Shown: piece by piece, positions 46,258-55,625 of the stretch
How the letters are laid out: each line of letters begins with the position of its first letter
Numbering within the stretch: position 1 is the first letter of the stretch
Assembly (NCBI RefSeq): GCF_026788005.1
Contig: NZ_JABEPE010000001.1
Location: 434,001-498,000 of the forward strand
Direction of reading: 5' to 3'
Length of the DNA stretch: 64,000 nucleotides
Source of the DNA: Alteromonas sp. a30
GTDB taxonomy: Bacteria > Pseudomonadota > Gammaproteobacteria > Enterobacterales > Alteromonadaceae
Program-made: the position numbers and the translations under genes
Notes under the pieces: model-generated
Seen by the model: only the letters and a program-made list of their open reading frames with translations
What the model was told of the DNA's origin: nothing
Database searches by the model: none

Positions 46258-47463
46258 TTACTCATAACGAAGCGCCTCAGCTGGACGCACTTTTGCAGCA
46301 CGAAATGCTGGGTATAACGTTGCCACTAAACACAAAACAAGCGATAACAAGATCATGCCTAGCAATTGATGCCACTGTATCAACACGGGCAGCACACCGT
46401 TAGGCAAATACAAATGAATGGGAATACCCACAAATAACAACAATTCATTAATATTAAACGCCAGTGTTAAGCCCAACGCACTGCCAAGCGCTGTGCCTTT
46501 TAATCCGTTACTGAGCCCATTAACTAAAAACACTAGCCACACTCCCCGCTGCGTTAAGCCCTGAGTTTGCAATATAGCGATGTCGCCCTGCTTTTCCGTT
46601 ACCACCATGACTAAGGCTGAAACAATATTAAATGCCGCCACGGCAATAATGAGCAACAACATCAGGCTCATCATGTTTTTTTCCATTTTCACCGCATCAA
46701 ACAGTGGGCCTTGTCGAGTGCGCCAATCATCAAACTCTACTGACAACAACATCAATTCAGTCTTTACCGCTTGATATTGAAAGGGATCGTTAAGAAATAA
46801 ACGGGTTTGTGACAGCTCATCTGTTGACTTACGTAACAAGCGAGCTAAATCTTGAATTGCCACTAAAGCAACGGAGTCATCAATTTGTGACCCCATCTCA
46901 AATATGCCAACAATACGGAATTTTCGTTGACTCGGAATGCGACCAATTAGGGTATAACGCGTGCTTTCAGCACTCATAATACGAACCTGATCGCCAACAT
47001 TAACATTTAATGCAGACGCCAATGCTCGGCCAATAACAATGCCATATTCACCCGCTTGCAAAAGCGACAAGTCGCCACTCAGCATACCGTCATTAACCTG
47101 AGACAAAGGCGCAATCCGATTGCTATCAATACCTTGCAATACAACCGGCCTTAATGCCGAATACGACTGTACTGCTGCTTCCACCTCAGCAAAGGGCATA
47201 AAAGCCTGAACATCAGGATGCTGTTTAATATCTGAACTTAAGTCAGTAACGGATTGTGCCACGACAAAATGTGGAATAAGCCCTAAAATACGCTGTTTGA
47301 GTTGACCTTCAAAACCGTTCATAACTGAGGCCACAACAATTAAAGCCGCAAGTCCTAACGCAATACCGGAGACAGAAAAGAAGTTAATAAAGGCGATAAA
47401 ATGATTACTTTTGTTGCTATTGGCATAGCGCCAACCAATATACAGAGGAGCAAACAAGTTCAC
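46258..47463 (-). CDS. lolC: Lipoprotein-releasing ABC transporter permease LolC
   Basis: A 401-residue FtsX/MacB-type permease. It opens YIGWRYANSNKSNHFIAFINFFSVSGIALG, with MNGFEGQLKQRILGLIPH matching LolC, a periplasmic domain, then three C-terminal helices. It starts with GTG preceded by a strong AGGAAAGG site. As first gene of lolCDE it provides the LolA-docking subunit. The 261-base gap upstream would hold the promoter, with the divergent lipoprotein gene on the other side. Confidence 0.92.
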   Translation of the reverse strand: MNLFAPLYIGWRYANSNKSNHFIAFINFFSVSGIALGLAALIVVASVMNGFEGQLKQRILGLIPHFVVAQSVTDLSSDIKQHPDVQAFMPFAEVEAAVQSYSALRPVVLQGIDSNRIAPLSQVNDGMLSGDLSLLQAGEYGIVIGRALASALNVNVGDQVRIMSAESTRYTLIGRIPSQRKFRIVGIFEMGSQIDDSVALVAIQDLARLLRKSTDELSQTRLFLNDPFQYQAVKTELMLLSVEFDDWRTRQGPLFDAVKMEKNMMSLMLLLIIAVAAFNIVSALVMVVTEKQGDIAILQTQGLTQRGVWLVFLVNGLSNGLKGTALGSALGLTLAFNINELLLFVGIPIHLYLPNGVLPVLIQWHQLLGMILLSLVLCLVATLYPAFRAAKVRPAEALRYE

Positions 47464-47724
47464 GCATCCTTTCCTAATACACTAAAACCACGAATTCTGA
47501 CATATTCACACCCTGTTTACCTCATAAATGTGTTTAAGAATAATTCACCTGTAACGATTTGTCGTAAACCTTACCGTATCACTCTTCTGCCTACCCTTTG
47601 TAACATCAGCTTTATGCCTAACTCTTGAAAAATAAAAGACAATTAACAACGGCTAGCTAGTGACGAAAGGCATTGATTGGTCGATAATAAACAACAATAA
47701 ACCTCCAATAAGCCTTATTTACCC

Positions 47725-48147
47725 ATGTCTAATGTTGTTAATTTCAGATTCATTTTAATCGCTATTGTCAGCTTTATCCTTAGCGCTTGTTCTTCTAGTT
47801 CCCATGTTTTGCTCGGAAAAGAAAAATCGCCGATTTCACCACAAATGGTAGTGGTCTACAGTACGCCCCCCGCTTCCTATGAAAAGATTGCCGTAGTTAA
47901 ATCATCGAGCCGCAACGCTTGGCGCTTTACCGAGAAAGGCAAACGCGCAGCAGCGATGGAAAGATTAAAAGAAGAAGCCGCTTCACTTGGTGCCAATGGT
48001 TTGCTTATTCAGCATCGGGGCCAACAGCGTTCCGGTTTTGTGAGTACCGGCGCAGGTAATATGGATGCTGATGAAACAGGTGACGGGGAAGGCTTGCCCC
48101 TAACCCATGAAACTCTTGAAGGAATCGCCATTTGGGTTAAAAAATAA
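47725..48147 (+). CDS. Small lipoprotein of unknown function
   Basis: A 140-residue lipoprotein. The signal peptide ends at lipobox LSAC (Cys22) followed by SSSS, so it is probably sorted to the outer membrane by the adjacent LolCDE. The mature part contains YSTPPASYEKIAVVKSSS and ERLKEEAASLGANGLLIQ, a pattern shared with small RcsF/YbjQ-like or DUF4156-type folds, where repeated ALKxxAAxLGAN segments occur. Function cannot be assigned. Confidence 0.75.
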   Translation: MSNVVNFRFILIAIVSFILSACSSSSHVLLGKEKSPISPQMVVVYSTPPASYEKIAVVKSSSRNAWRFTEKGKRAAAMERLKEEAASLGANGLLIQHRGQQRSGFVSTGAGNMDADETGDGEGLPLTHETLEGIAIWVKK

Positions 48148-48337
48148 TGCATTTTCACTGTCGCCCTAAAAAAGATCATGCTTGCTTAAGTTGGGGCGGC
48201 ACCCAAAACGCTCAACAATCCAACACGAGAGTGTGGCGTTTTACATCAATTCTTGGCTAATTCCGCGCCCTGCTTGCGCCAATTGGCTTTTACATGCATT
48301 ATTCTGCGTTACTTATTTTCACGCGAAGAGGTGAGCA

Positions 48338-49000
48338 GTGTTACTCGGGAAGCGGTTTAACTTATTATTTATATTAACAGGGCTGGTCTATCTTCTATTA
48401 TTGCCCTATCGTTCGTTTCCTTTCGACGCTTTGCTCAAAGTGATTCCAATCTGCATTTTGTTCTTCGCAGCATACTCACAACTAAGCGGGAAATTACGCA
48501 CGCTGGTGTTACTTGGCATCGGTTTTTGCGGCCTTGGTGATGTACTCCTTAACCTTAGCTTTACCGACAGTTTCACCTTTGGCTTAGGTGCCTTCTTAGT
48601 CGGACACCTGTTCTACATCAGCAGCTTCCTCAAATTTGCCAACAAACATAATTTTATCGTTAAAATACTACTCATTATCCTCGTTCTTGCCAGTCTTGTA
48701 ATGCTTGCACTGCAAATTCTCCCTAAAACGGGCGATATGTTAATCCCCGTTGCCAGCTACATGACTGTGATTGCGCTTATGGGCGTCTTCGCCATTTTAA
48801 GTTGGCGAAAAACCAGCCTACAAATATGGGGCGCACTCATTTTTATCATTTCCGATACCCTGATTGCGTGGGGGATGTTTCTCACCCCCGTGCCGAACCA
48901 AGGCCATTGGGTGATGTTGACGTATTACATTGCACAGTTATTCATTATTAGTGGCATGCTGAAGCTATTTACCGAAAGGCAGCTTAACCAGTTTCTATAG
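48338..49000 (+). CDS. Lysoplasmalogenase-like (YhhN/TMEM86 family) membrane protein
   Basis: A 220-residue protein with about eight membrane helices. The family's conserved acidic residues are visible in GFCGLGDVLLNL and in IFIISDTLIAWGMF. YhhN/TMEM86 proteins hydrolyse lysoplasmalogen vinyl-ether bonds in animals; the bacterial substrate is unclear. It starts with GTG preceded by GAGGTGAG. The 190-base gap upstream contains no recognisable gene. Confidence 0.82.
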   Translation: MLLGKRFNLLFILTGLVYLLLLPYRSFPFDALLKVIPICILFFAAYSQLSGKLRTLVLLGIGFCGLGDVLLNLSFTDSFTFGLGAFLVGHLFYISSFLKFANKHNFIVKILLIILVLASLVMLALQILPKTGDMLIPVASYMTVIALMGVFAILSWRKTSLQIWGALIFIISDTLIAWGMFLTPVPNQGHWVMLTYYIAQLFIISGMLKLFTERQLNQFL

Positions 49001-49037
49001 TCAGAATGGCACAACGTATTGATGGTGAAATGGCACA

Positions 49038-49640
49038 ATGTTTATACCTGCACCTTTTTCAGTGGAAGATAATGCGACTATCGCCGACTTCCTAAAATAC
49101 AATAGTTTTGGGCTGCTTGTTTCTATTATAGATGGGCGCCCTTTCGCCACCCCACTTCCCTTCTACTACCTTGAAAATACACAACATCTAGAATGTCATC
49201 TTGCAAAAGCTAACCCTCAATGGAAAAGCATTACTGAGCAAGAGATATTAATAACGATACAAGGCGCACACGACTATATTTCCCCTACATGGTATGAAAA
49301 TAAGGGCGTACCAACGTGGAACTACCAAATGCTGCACCTCTATGGCAAAGCAACGGTTATAACAGATGAACAGCGTTTAGCTAAAATGGTAGGCACATTA
49401 AGCCAGAAGTATGAGGCAGGAAGACAGGTGTCAGAAAGTGAAAAATGGGATGGGAAATACAACGAAAAAATGCTCAAAGCCATAGTCGGTCTCGATATTG
49501 AAATAACCGAAATACAATGCAAATTCAAATTGAGTCAAAACAAAAGCGAAACCGACCAAACTCGCGTTATTGCCGAGCTTAAAAACGCGAATTCACCGCG
49601 CTTAGCCAAGGAAATGGAAAAACAACGTAATGCAAATTAA
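49038..49640 (+). CDS. PaiB-like FMN-binding protein
   Basis: A 200-residue protein of the PaiB/FMN-binding split-barrel family. It starts MFIPAPFSVEDN, with GLLVSIIDGRPFATPLPFYY, CHLAKANPQW, ISPTWYENKGVPTWNYQMLHLYGKA and GLDIEITEIQCKFKLSQNKS, all family landmarks. Bacillus PaiB is described as a negative regulator of sporulation and protease genes, but most homologues are uncharacterised. It overlaps the following GNAT gene by 11 bases. PaiA is also a GNAT acetyltransferase, so the pair resembles paiAB. Confidence 0.9.
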   Translation: MFIPAPFSVEDNATIADFLKYNSFGLLVSIIDGRPFATPLPFYYLENTQHLECHLAKANPQWKSITEQEILITIQGAHDYISPTWYENKGVPTWNYQMLHLYGKATVITDEQRLAKMVGTLSQKYEAGRQVSESEKWDGKYNEKMLKAIVGLDIEITEIQCKFKLSQNKSETDQTRVIAELKNANSPRLAKEMEKQRNAN

Positions 49641-50076
49641 GCTTGTTCCTGCTGACGAATCCCACAAGGCCGCATTACTTGCACTACGCAAGCTGACGAT
49701 GACGGAACACCTGCAAAGCTCAGGTGTGTTTATTGATGATAAGGAACACTTGCGTCGTTTAGAGATTAACTACGCTTATCAACATCTCATTCAAACCGAG
49801 TTCAATGGTTCAGTGCAAACGGTTGGCGGTGCGCAATTTTTAGAAAACGATGTTCAAATAAAGCTATTTCAAATTCAAGTGTATCCTGAGTTTCAAAATC
49901 GCGGCATCGGCGCAGCGGTCATCGACATACTCAAACAAAAAGCCCAAGCTTCGCAAAAACCGTTGCGGCTTACGGTATTAAAAACCAACCGCGCCAAAGG
50001 CTTATACGAAAACTTGGGCTTTTCTCAATATGGCGAAGACGAATTAGAGTTCTGGATGCAATGGCTTCCAAACTAA
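49630..50076 (+). CDS. GNAT-family N-acetyltransferase
   Basis: A 148-residue GNAT enzyme. The acetyl-CoA-binding motif is QVYPEFQNRGIGAAVIDILKQKA, and the late motif is LTVLKTNRAKGLYENLGF. The acceptor is unknown. It is translationally coupled to the PaiB-like gene. It faces the 3' end of the eCIS operon, 31 bases from the last gene, with no clear terminator between them. Confidence 0.88.
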   Translation: MQIKLVPADESHKAALLALRKLTMTEHLQSSGVFIDDKEHLRRLEINYAYQHLIQTEFNGSVQTVGGAQFLENDVQIKLFQIQVYPEFQNRGIGAAVIDILKQKAQASQKPLRLTVLKTNRAKGLYENLGFSQYGEDELEFWMQWLPN

Positions 50077-50107
50077 ACTTGTTCGTCATGGCCTTTTTAA
50101 TTAATGG

Positions 50108-50662
50108 TTACTTGATGTCAGAAAGTTCCGCAAGTAACGTTTGATAAACCGCTTCAAGTGCCAGAATAGAGGTTGCCTGCTCTACTTTTTCCTTCGCTGC
50201 CACATGAAAACCAGCCAATTTGCCAAGGCGTTCATGAGCCTCAAATGACTTTTCCTTAATCATGCGCGTTAAGTCATCAACAGATACCCCTCGCGCCTGA
50301 GCCTCCTGAGACAACAACGCATATCCAAAAGAGCCTTCGGTAGCACAATCCGTTGTAGCAGAAGCAATCAAATTCGTTTTGTAGGCATACTCCCTTTCTT
50401 TGCCGGGATAAAAGTCGACAGATTGCATGCGCTTTTCATCAATCATCAAGGCAAGCTGCTTTAACACTAGCCGTTTCTTTTGGGTAAGAAGTACCGATTT
50501 TTGCTCCTCTGCATTTGCCGCGCGAACCTGACCATCTTGCAAAACATAAATGTCATTTGTGGTGTAATTTTCAGGCGCGTCGTACCATGTGTAGTCATCT
50601 TGAGCGTACACAACCGGACTCGCCTCAGCTAAAGTCCCATCTTCATTAAATCTTAAATACAT
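50108..50662 (-). CDS. Small phage-tail/fibre-associated protein of the eCIS cluster
   Basis: A 184-residue soluble protein. An N-terminal beta segment (MYLRFNEDGTLAEASPVVY, YTWYDAPENY) is followed by a helical region that recalls tail-fibre-assembly or DUF4376-like proteins of phages. I am not sure of the family. As last gene of the operon, 9 bases after the repeat fibre gene, it could be a chaperone or tip component for that fibre. This is inference from position. Confidence 0.6.
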   Translation of the reverse strand: MYLRFNEDGTLAEASPVVYAQDDYTWYDAPENYTTNDIYVLQDGQVRAANAEEQKSVLLTQKKRLVLKQLALMIDEKRMQSVDFYPGKEREYAYKTNLIASATTDCATEGSFGYALLSQEAQARGVSVDDLTRMIKEKSFEAHERLGKLAGFHVAAKEKVEQATSILALEAVYQTLLAELSDIK

Positions 50663-50671
50663 CCCAATCTC

Positions 50672-53614
50672 CTAAGAATCCAGCGTCTTACCTAGCACTA
50701 AGCCAGTTAGTTTAAGCTTCACATATGACTTGTTATTCACGTTCCAACCCGCTTTTAAATCGCCCTCGCCTAGCAACGAAATAATGTGAGAACCGGTGTG
50801 AAACCAATCGTCCGTGTACCGCCATTGGTACGGGGATAGACTCAGCGGATAATCCCCCTCTAGTCGCTTTCCAATTCTAATGACATCTGCCGAATGATAA
50901 CTTGAACGATAACTTACCTCGCACACCACCGCCTTCACATCGGTTAGGTCAATACCAAAGTTGATATTCTCTACCTCATCTCGATGTTTAAACTCGTAAA
51001 TGCGATAAACTGGCTCATCGAGCATGTACACGTCGTTATGATTTGGGAAGTTATTAGCAAGCAATTTACCGTGGATAACCACATCACCAGAAAACACGGC
51101 ATCGCCAGAGACTTGCTGTGTACCAGCTACGCTTTGGTTGCCACCTGTGTTTTGGTTTCCCGATAATGTTTGGTCTCCCACTACATTTTGAGCGCCTGAA
51201 ACGTTTTGAGAGCCACCAATTTCTTGGCTGCCCGAAACCGCTTGATCTCCAGTGACATCTTGTCGACCTGATACCGACAGGTTTCCCGTTACCGACTGAT
51301 TTCCCGCAACACTTTGATCTTTGGCAACTGTCACGTTCGCTAAGAACTCAGCATCGCCAGTAACTTGCTGTTTACCCAACACATCCAAATCTTGTTGATA
51401 CACTCCTTTGCTGGCGTAAATCAGGTTTTCGGATGAGTGCGTGCTGCGCATAACACCGGCAATGCTAATGCGATCGTTGTCGTCATTGCCAAGCTCCACA
51501 TCCCCTTGCAGATGCTCAACATCTTTAGCAAAGGTTTCGCCATCAATAATTAAATCGTTATGCAATCGCAACACGCCTGAAATAGTGGTGTTGCCTGTGA
51601 TGTTGGCATCACCTGCTATGTGCGCCGAGCCAGAAACACTGCTATCGCCGCCGATAGTTTGACTTCCAGCAATCTCTTGATTACCAACTGTGTTTTGGTT
51701 TCCCGTTACCGACTGATTTCCCGCAACACTTTGATCTTTGGCAACTGTCATATTCGCTAAGAACTCAGCATCGCCAGTGACCTGCTGTGTACCAGCTACG
51801 GTTTGATTGCCCGTTAATGATTGATTGCCTGCAACCGCTTGGTCTCCCGCAACGCTTTGGTCTTTAGCAACTGTTATATTCGCTAAGAATTCAGCATCGC
51901 CCGCGACTTGTTGTGTACCAGCTACGGTTTGATTGCCCGTTACTGATTGATTGCCTGCAACCGCTTGGTCTCCCGCAACGCTTTGGTCTTTAGCAACTGT
52001 TATATTCGCTAAGAATTCAGCATCGCCCGCGACTTGTTGTGTACCAGCTACGCTTTGATTGCCTGCAACCGATTGGCTCCCCGCAACACTTTGATCTTTG
52101 GCGACTGTCATATTCGACAGGAACTCAGCATCGCCAGTGACTTGTTGTGTGCCAGCTACGCTTTGATTGCCAACTGTGTTTTGGTTTCCCGTTACCGACT
52201 GATTTCCCGCAACGCTGTGGTCTTTGGCGACTGTCACGTTCGCCAAGAACTCAGCATCGCCAGTGACTTGCTGTGTACCAGCTACGCTTTGATTGCCTGC
52301 AACCGCTTGGCTTCCCGCAACGCTGTGATCTTTGACAACTGTCACGTTCGCTAAAAATTCAGCATCGCCAGTAACCTGTTGTGTACCAGCTACGCTTTGA
52401 TTGCCAACTGTGTTTTGGTTTCCCGATAATGTTTGGTCTCCCGCTACATTTTGAGCGCCTGAAACGTTTTGAGAACCACCAATTTCTTGGCTGCCCGAAA
52501 CCGCTTGATCTCCGGTAACATCTTGTCGACCTGATACCGACTGATTTCCCGTTACCGCTTGGTTTCCCGCAACACTTTGATCTTTGGCGACTGTCATATT
52601 CGACAGGAACTCAGCATCGCCAGTGACTTTTTGTGTACCAGCTACGCTTTGATTGCCCATTACCGCTTGGTTTCCCGCAATGCTGTGATCTTTAGCAACT
52701 GTCATATTCGCTAAGAACTCAGCATCACCAGTGACTTGCTGTTTACCCAGCACATCCAAATCTTGTTGAAACACTCCTTTGCTGGCGTAAATCAGGTTTT
52801 CGGATGAGTGCGTGCTACGCATAACACCGGCAATGCTAATGCGATCGTTGTCGTCATTGCCAAGCTCCACATCCCCTTGCAGATGCTCAACGTCTTTAGC
52901 AAAGGTTTCACCATCAATAATTAAATCGTTATGCAATCGCAACACGCCTGAAATAGTGGTGTTGCCTGTGATGTTGGCATCACCTACTATATGCGCCGAG
53001 CCAGAAACACTGCTATCGCCGCCGATAGTTTGACTTCCAGCAATCTCTTGATTGCCACCTGTGCTTTGATTTCCCGATAATGTTTGGTCTCCGGCAACAC
53101 TTTGGTCTTTGGCGACTGTCATATTCGCTAAGAACTCAGCATCGCCAGTGACCTGCTGTGTACCAGCTACGGTTTGATTTCCCGATAATGTTTGGTCTCC
53201 CGCTACATTTTGAGCGCCTGAAACGTTTTGAGAACCACCAATTTCTTGGCTGCCCGAAACCGCTTGGTTTCCCGCAACGCTGTGGTCTTTGGCGACTGTC
53301 ATATTCGCTAAAAATTCAGCATCGCCAGTAACCTGCTGTGTACCAGCTACGCTTTGATCTTTGGCAACTGTCACGTTTTCCAGAAACTCGGCATTACCCG
53401 TTACATGCAGGTGTTTGCTGGAAAAATCTTGATTCTCACTACCCGCAAGCTCGGCTTTTTTCGCGAGCCGTTCTTCCATATCAAGGTAAAGGTCGTCTGC
53501 AAGTTGCTGAATATCGTCGGTGTGATAGCGATAGGTTTGCAATCGATAGGTCACGTCCTCGGGCATCAAATCCCCAGAAGCCTCAATGGCTTCAATATTT
53601 GGCTCTTTATTCAT
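50672..53614 (-). CDS. eCIS repeat fibre protein
   Basis: A 980-residue fibre. I chose the ATG at 53614 because a longer start (53653) would overlap the previous gene. Residues 1-65 form a unique head. Residues about 65-840 are hexapeptide-periodic, built from units such as SVAGNQ, SVTGNQ, NTVGNQ and SVAGTQ. A recurring module of form TGDAEFLANMTVAKDQ is present about 12 times. A roughly 107-residue unique block (around SGVLRLHNDLIIDGE to LDVLGKQ) occurs twice. The C-terminal part (about 840-980) is non-repetitive and probably the receptor-binding tip. The repeats are likely to form a trimeric beta-structured shaft. Confidence 0.85.
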   Translation of the reverse strand: MNKEPNIEAIEASGDLMPEDVTYRLQTYRYHTDDIQQLADDLYLDMEERLAKKAELAGSENQDFSSKHLHVTGNAEFLENVTVAKDQSVAGTQQVTGDAEFLANMTVAKDHSVAGNQAVSGSQEIGGSQNVSGAQNVAGDQTLSGNQTVAGTQQVTGDAEFLANMTVAKDQSVAGDQTLSGNQSTGGNQEIAGSQTIGGDSSVSGSAHIVGDANITGNTTISGVLRLHNDLIIDGETFAKDVEHLQGDVELGNDDNDRISIAGVMRSTHSSENLIYASKGVFQQDLDVLGKQQVTGDAEFLANMTVAKDHSIAGNQAVMGNQSVAGTQKVTGDAEFLSNMTVAKDQSVAGNQAVTGNQSVSGRQDVTGDQAVSGSQEIGGSQNVSGAQNVAGDQTLSGNQNTVGNQSVAGTQQVTGDAEFLANVTVVKDHSVAGSQAVAGNQSVAGTQQVTGDAEFLANVTVAKDHSVAGNQSVTGNQNTVGNQSVAGTQQVTGDAEFLSNMTVAKDQSVAGSQSVAGNQSVAGTQQVAGDAEFLANITVAKDQSVAGDQAVAGNQSVTGNQTVAGTQQVAGDAEFLANITVAKDQSVAGDQAVAGNQSLTGNQTVAGTQQVTGDAEFLANMTVAKDQSVAGNQSVTGNQNTVGNQEIAGSQTIGGDSSVSGSAHIAGDANITGNTTISGVLRLHNDLIIDGETFAKDVEHLQGDVELGNDDNDRISIAGVMRSTHSSENLIYASKGVYQQDLDVLGKQQVTGDAEFLANVTVAKDQSVAGNQSVTGNLSVSGRQDVTGDQAVSGSQEIGGSQNVSGAQNVVGDQTLSGNQNTGGNQSVAGTQQVSGDAVFSGDVVIHGKLLANNFPNHNDVYMLDEPVYRIYEFKHRDEVENINFGIDLTDVKAVVCEVSYRSSYHSADVIRIGKRLEGDYPLSLSPYQWRYTDDWFHTGSHIISLLGEGDLKAGWNVNNKSYVKLKLTGLVLGKTLDS
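51363..51682. repeat. Long near-identical direct repeat in the fibre gene (left copy)
   Basis: About 320 bases that recur at 52734-53053, displaced by 1371 bases, with only a handful of differences. It encodes the two SGVLRLHN...LDVLGKQ blocks of the fibre. Many shorter near-identical 60-150-base repeats lie between and around the copies. Confidence 0.9.
52734..53053. repeat. Long near-identical direct repeat in the fibre gene (right copy)
   Basis: Partner of the copy at 51363-51682. Differences are single-base changes (for example CAACATC versus CAACGTC). Homologous recombination between the copies would remove 1371 bases, exactly 457 codons, keeping the frame. Confidence 0.9.
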
Positions 53615-53630
53615 AATGCGTCCAGAAGTG

Positions 53631-55523
53631 TTAAACGTTATAAGAAGTTCCAATGATAAGAATCAGAGGTTTGGAAGGGGCTAATTCAGCACCGGGGTTC
53701 GGTTGTTGCTGAATCACCACGCCCTGTTGTGCAGCATCACTCACCGCTTGATGCAAGGTTTCAAAAGCAATACCGGCATTCACTAATTGGGTTTCTGCAA
53801 AGGTTTGGGTGTTGCCAACTAAATTGGGCGCGACAAAACTGTCAATTTGCCCGTCCGCTTGCCTTGGTGTTGGTGAAAAGTTCAGTTCAATTTTGCTGTA
53901 GTGTTTGGGGTCAAGGTGCTCAAGCGTTGATAAATACGGAATAATCACCTTGTTGCTTTCTGTGCTTAAGAGCACAGACGCTTCCAATTTGACATCGTTG
54001 AGCACAAAGCCTTCGCTTTGCACTTGTGCCAATTGCTCGGCAAAGTCGTTAATTAAGTCTTTGGTTTCAAAAGCTAATCCAATATTAGCAACCGGTTCAC
54101 CTTTGCTTGGCTCATCTTCATCCTCAACCGGCGGTTGATACAGTGCTGCTCTGGCGCGAAGTGTTCGAAGCTGCTCGGCAGCCGAAGGTTGAATTACTAA
54201 GTGGGCTTGCTCCCAACGCCCACCTACCAATTTGGCTTGCCAAGCGGGAGCGTCATCAAAATGCGCCTGCACACGCGAGTCCAAGTGGTTGCCTTCTTGT
54301 TGTGAAAGCGGGTAATACATAAACAGCGGGTATTCGTCGCCTTCTAAACGGAACAAACGATTGTTGTTAATTTCGTGATGTGAACGTCCGGTTTTCCACA
54401 GGCGAAAATCACTCAAATAGGCTGCAAAAGCAGGTGCCTTTAAGGTGTGATCAGCGCCAACAAATAACGATCCTGATGTTGGCAAATCGTAGGCTGGCGC
54501 TATTCGAACTTGGCTCCCTTGCGCCTCGCCATTAATGAAAATACGGGTTTTGCCATCGCGTTTATTCCACGTAATGGCGACATGTGTCCAGCGACCTGTG
54601 ACCAAATTCACATCGGTTTGCAACTGCGCACCAGCAATATCCAAAGTAAGCGCCAGAGGATTCGACACCTTAACCCCAAGGGTACGCTGTGCATCATTGC
54701 CCACGTATTCCATCACCACAGATTGAGAAGTGGCATGATAAGAGCGATACCAAAACTCAAGGGTGAAACGGTTTTGGGGGAAGTTTTCCACGTTAGGTAC
54801 GGAAAAGTGCGCTTCTTGCTGGTCTAAATGCAACACGCTGATATTAGGAATTACCACGGGCAAATCTTCGTTCTGCCACTCAATGAGGGTACCTTCTAAT
54901 GTGCCGGAAACGGCGCCAGAATTGTCCGATTCACCCGCGTGATAGGTCGCTTCATTGAGCCCAACGCTTTGAGTAAGCGGCAGCCACGAATGTAAATCGG
55001 TTTCTGTGCCCGTCATCCATTGCGTAGACCACGCCTGAATTTGCTCTGGGTTTAAACATTGTTGCCAGCGGCGCACATCAAAAATATGCCCGTTTAACCC
55101 GCGTCCAATTTGCAGCGCTGCGGTGTTATCTTGCCAGTGAGCCTGAAGCGAATCTTGTGCTAAACACTCACCGTTTACAAACAAACACACCTGAGCATTT
55201 GCACTGTTTTCAATGGTAAACGCCACATGCACCCACTGACTAAACAGGTTCGCAATAGGCGCGCTTAAAGTTAACGTTTGAGAAGAAGCCCCAACATTCA
55301 ACGCTAAGTGATTCTGGTTATTGTCGCGATACAAACGTAGCGCATAAATAAGCTGATTATCACTTTGCTTGCTGATGATATTCGCCTGCTCGTCGATGGC
55401 GTTGATATGTATCCAGCAAGACAGCGTAAAATCTCGATTTTCGCCCACCGCGCTATCGGCGTTTGACGAAATAAAAGCATTCTTCCCGAGATCGAGAATC
55501 GATCCGAGCATGAGTTCAGTCAT
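53631..55523 (-). CDS. Double LamG/concanavalin-type and PASTA domain protein of the eCIS cluster
   Basis: A 630-residue protein without signal peptide. Two LamG-like lectin folds occur: one at about 5-185 (FTLSCWIHIN...WVHVAFTIENS...LFVNGECL...IGRGLNGHIFDVRRW) and one at about 225-400 (FTLEFWYRS...WTHVAITWN...IFINGEAQG...FVGADH...LSDFRLWKTGR). A linker and beta region follow, then a C-terminal PASTA-like domain (VPNLVGNTQTFAETQLVNAGIAFE). LamG folds suggest binding to glycans on a target. The gene lies between the unknown 198-residue gene and the fibre gene, so it may be a second receptor-binding component. Confidence 0.85.
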   Translation of the reverse strand: MTELMLGSILDLGKNAFISSNADSAVGENRDFTLSCWIHINAIDEQANIISKQSDNQLIYALRLYRDNNQNHLALNVGASSQTLTLSAPIANLFSQWVHVAFTIENSANAQVCLFVNGECLAQDSLQAHWQDNTAALQIGRGLNGHIFDVRRWQQCLNPEQIQAWSTQWMTGTETDLHSWLPLTQSVGLNEATYHAGESDNSGAVSGTLEGTLIEWQNEDLPVVIPNISVLHLDQQEAHFSVPNVENFPQNRFTLEFWYRSYHATSQSVVMEYVGNDAQRTLGVKVSNPLALTLDIAGAQLQTDVNLVTGRWTHVAITWNKRDGKTRIFINGEAQGSQVRIAPAYDLPTSGSLFVGADHTLKAPAFAAYLSDFRLWKTGRSHHEINNNRLFRLEGDEYPLFMYYPLSQQEGNHLDSRVQAHFDDAPAWQAKLVGGRWEQAHLVIQPSAAEQLRTLRARAALYQPPVEDEDEPSKGEPVANIGLAFETKDLINDFAEQLAQVQSEGFVLNDVKLEASVLLSTESNKVIIPYLSTLEHLDPKHYSKIELNFSPTPRQADGQIDSFVAPNLVGNTQTFAETQLVNAGIAFETLHQAVSDAAQQGVVIQQQPNPGAELAPSKPLILIIGTSYNV

Positions 55524-55625
55524 AGTGAATTTCCAAAAGCTAAATTAAGGGCCGTTAAAGCAATGACGGTTAACAGCCACAAAAAGTGATGAGGCAAAAA
55601 AACAAATTGGCGAAGCTGGTAGACG

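Noticed and set aside
50984..53656. Several forward reading frames of 60-106 codons across the fibre gene
   Set aside because: They are antisense to the repetitive fibre gene and repeat because it repeats; no ribosome binding sites or independent coding signal.
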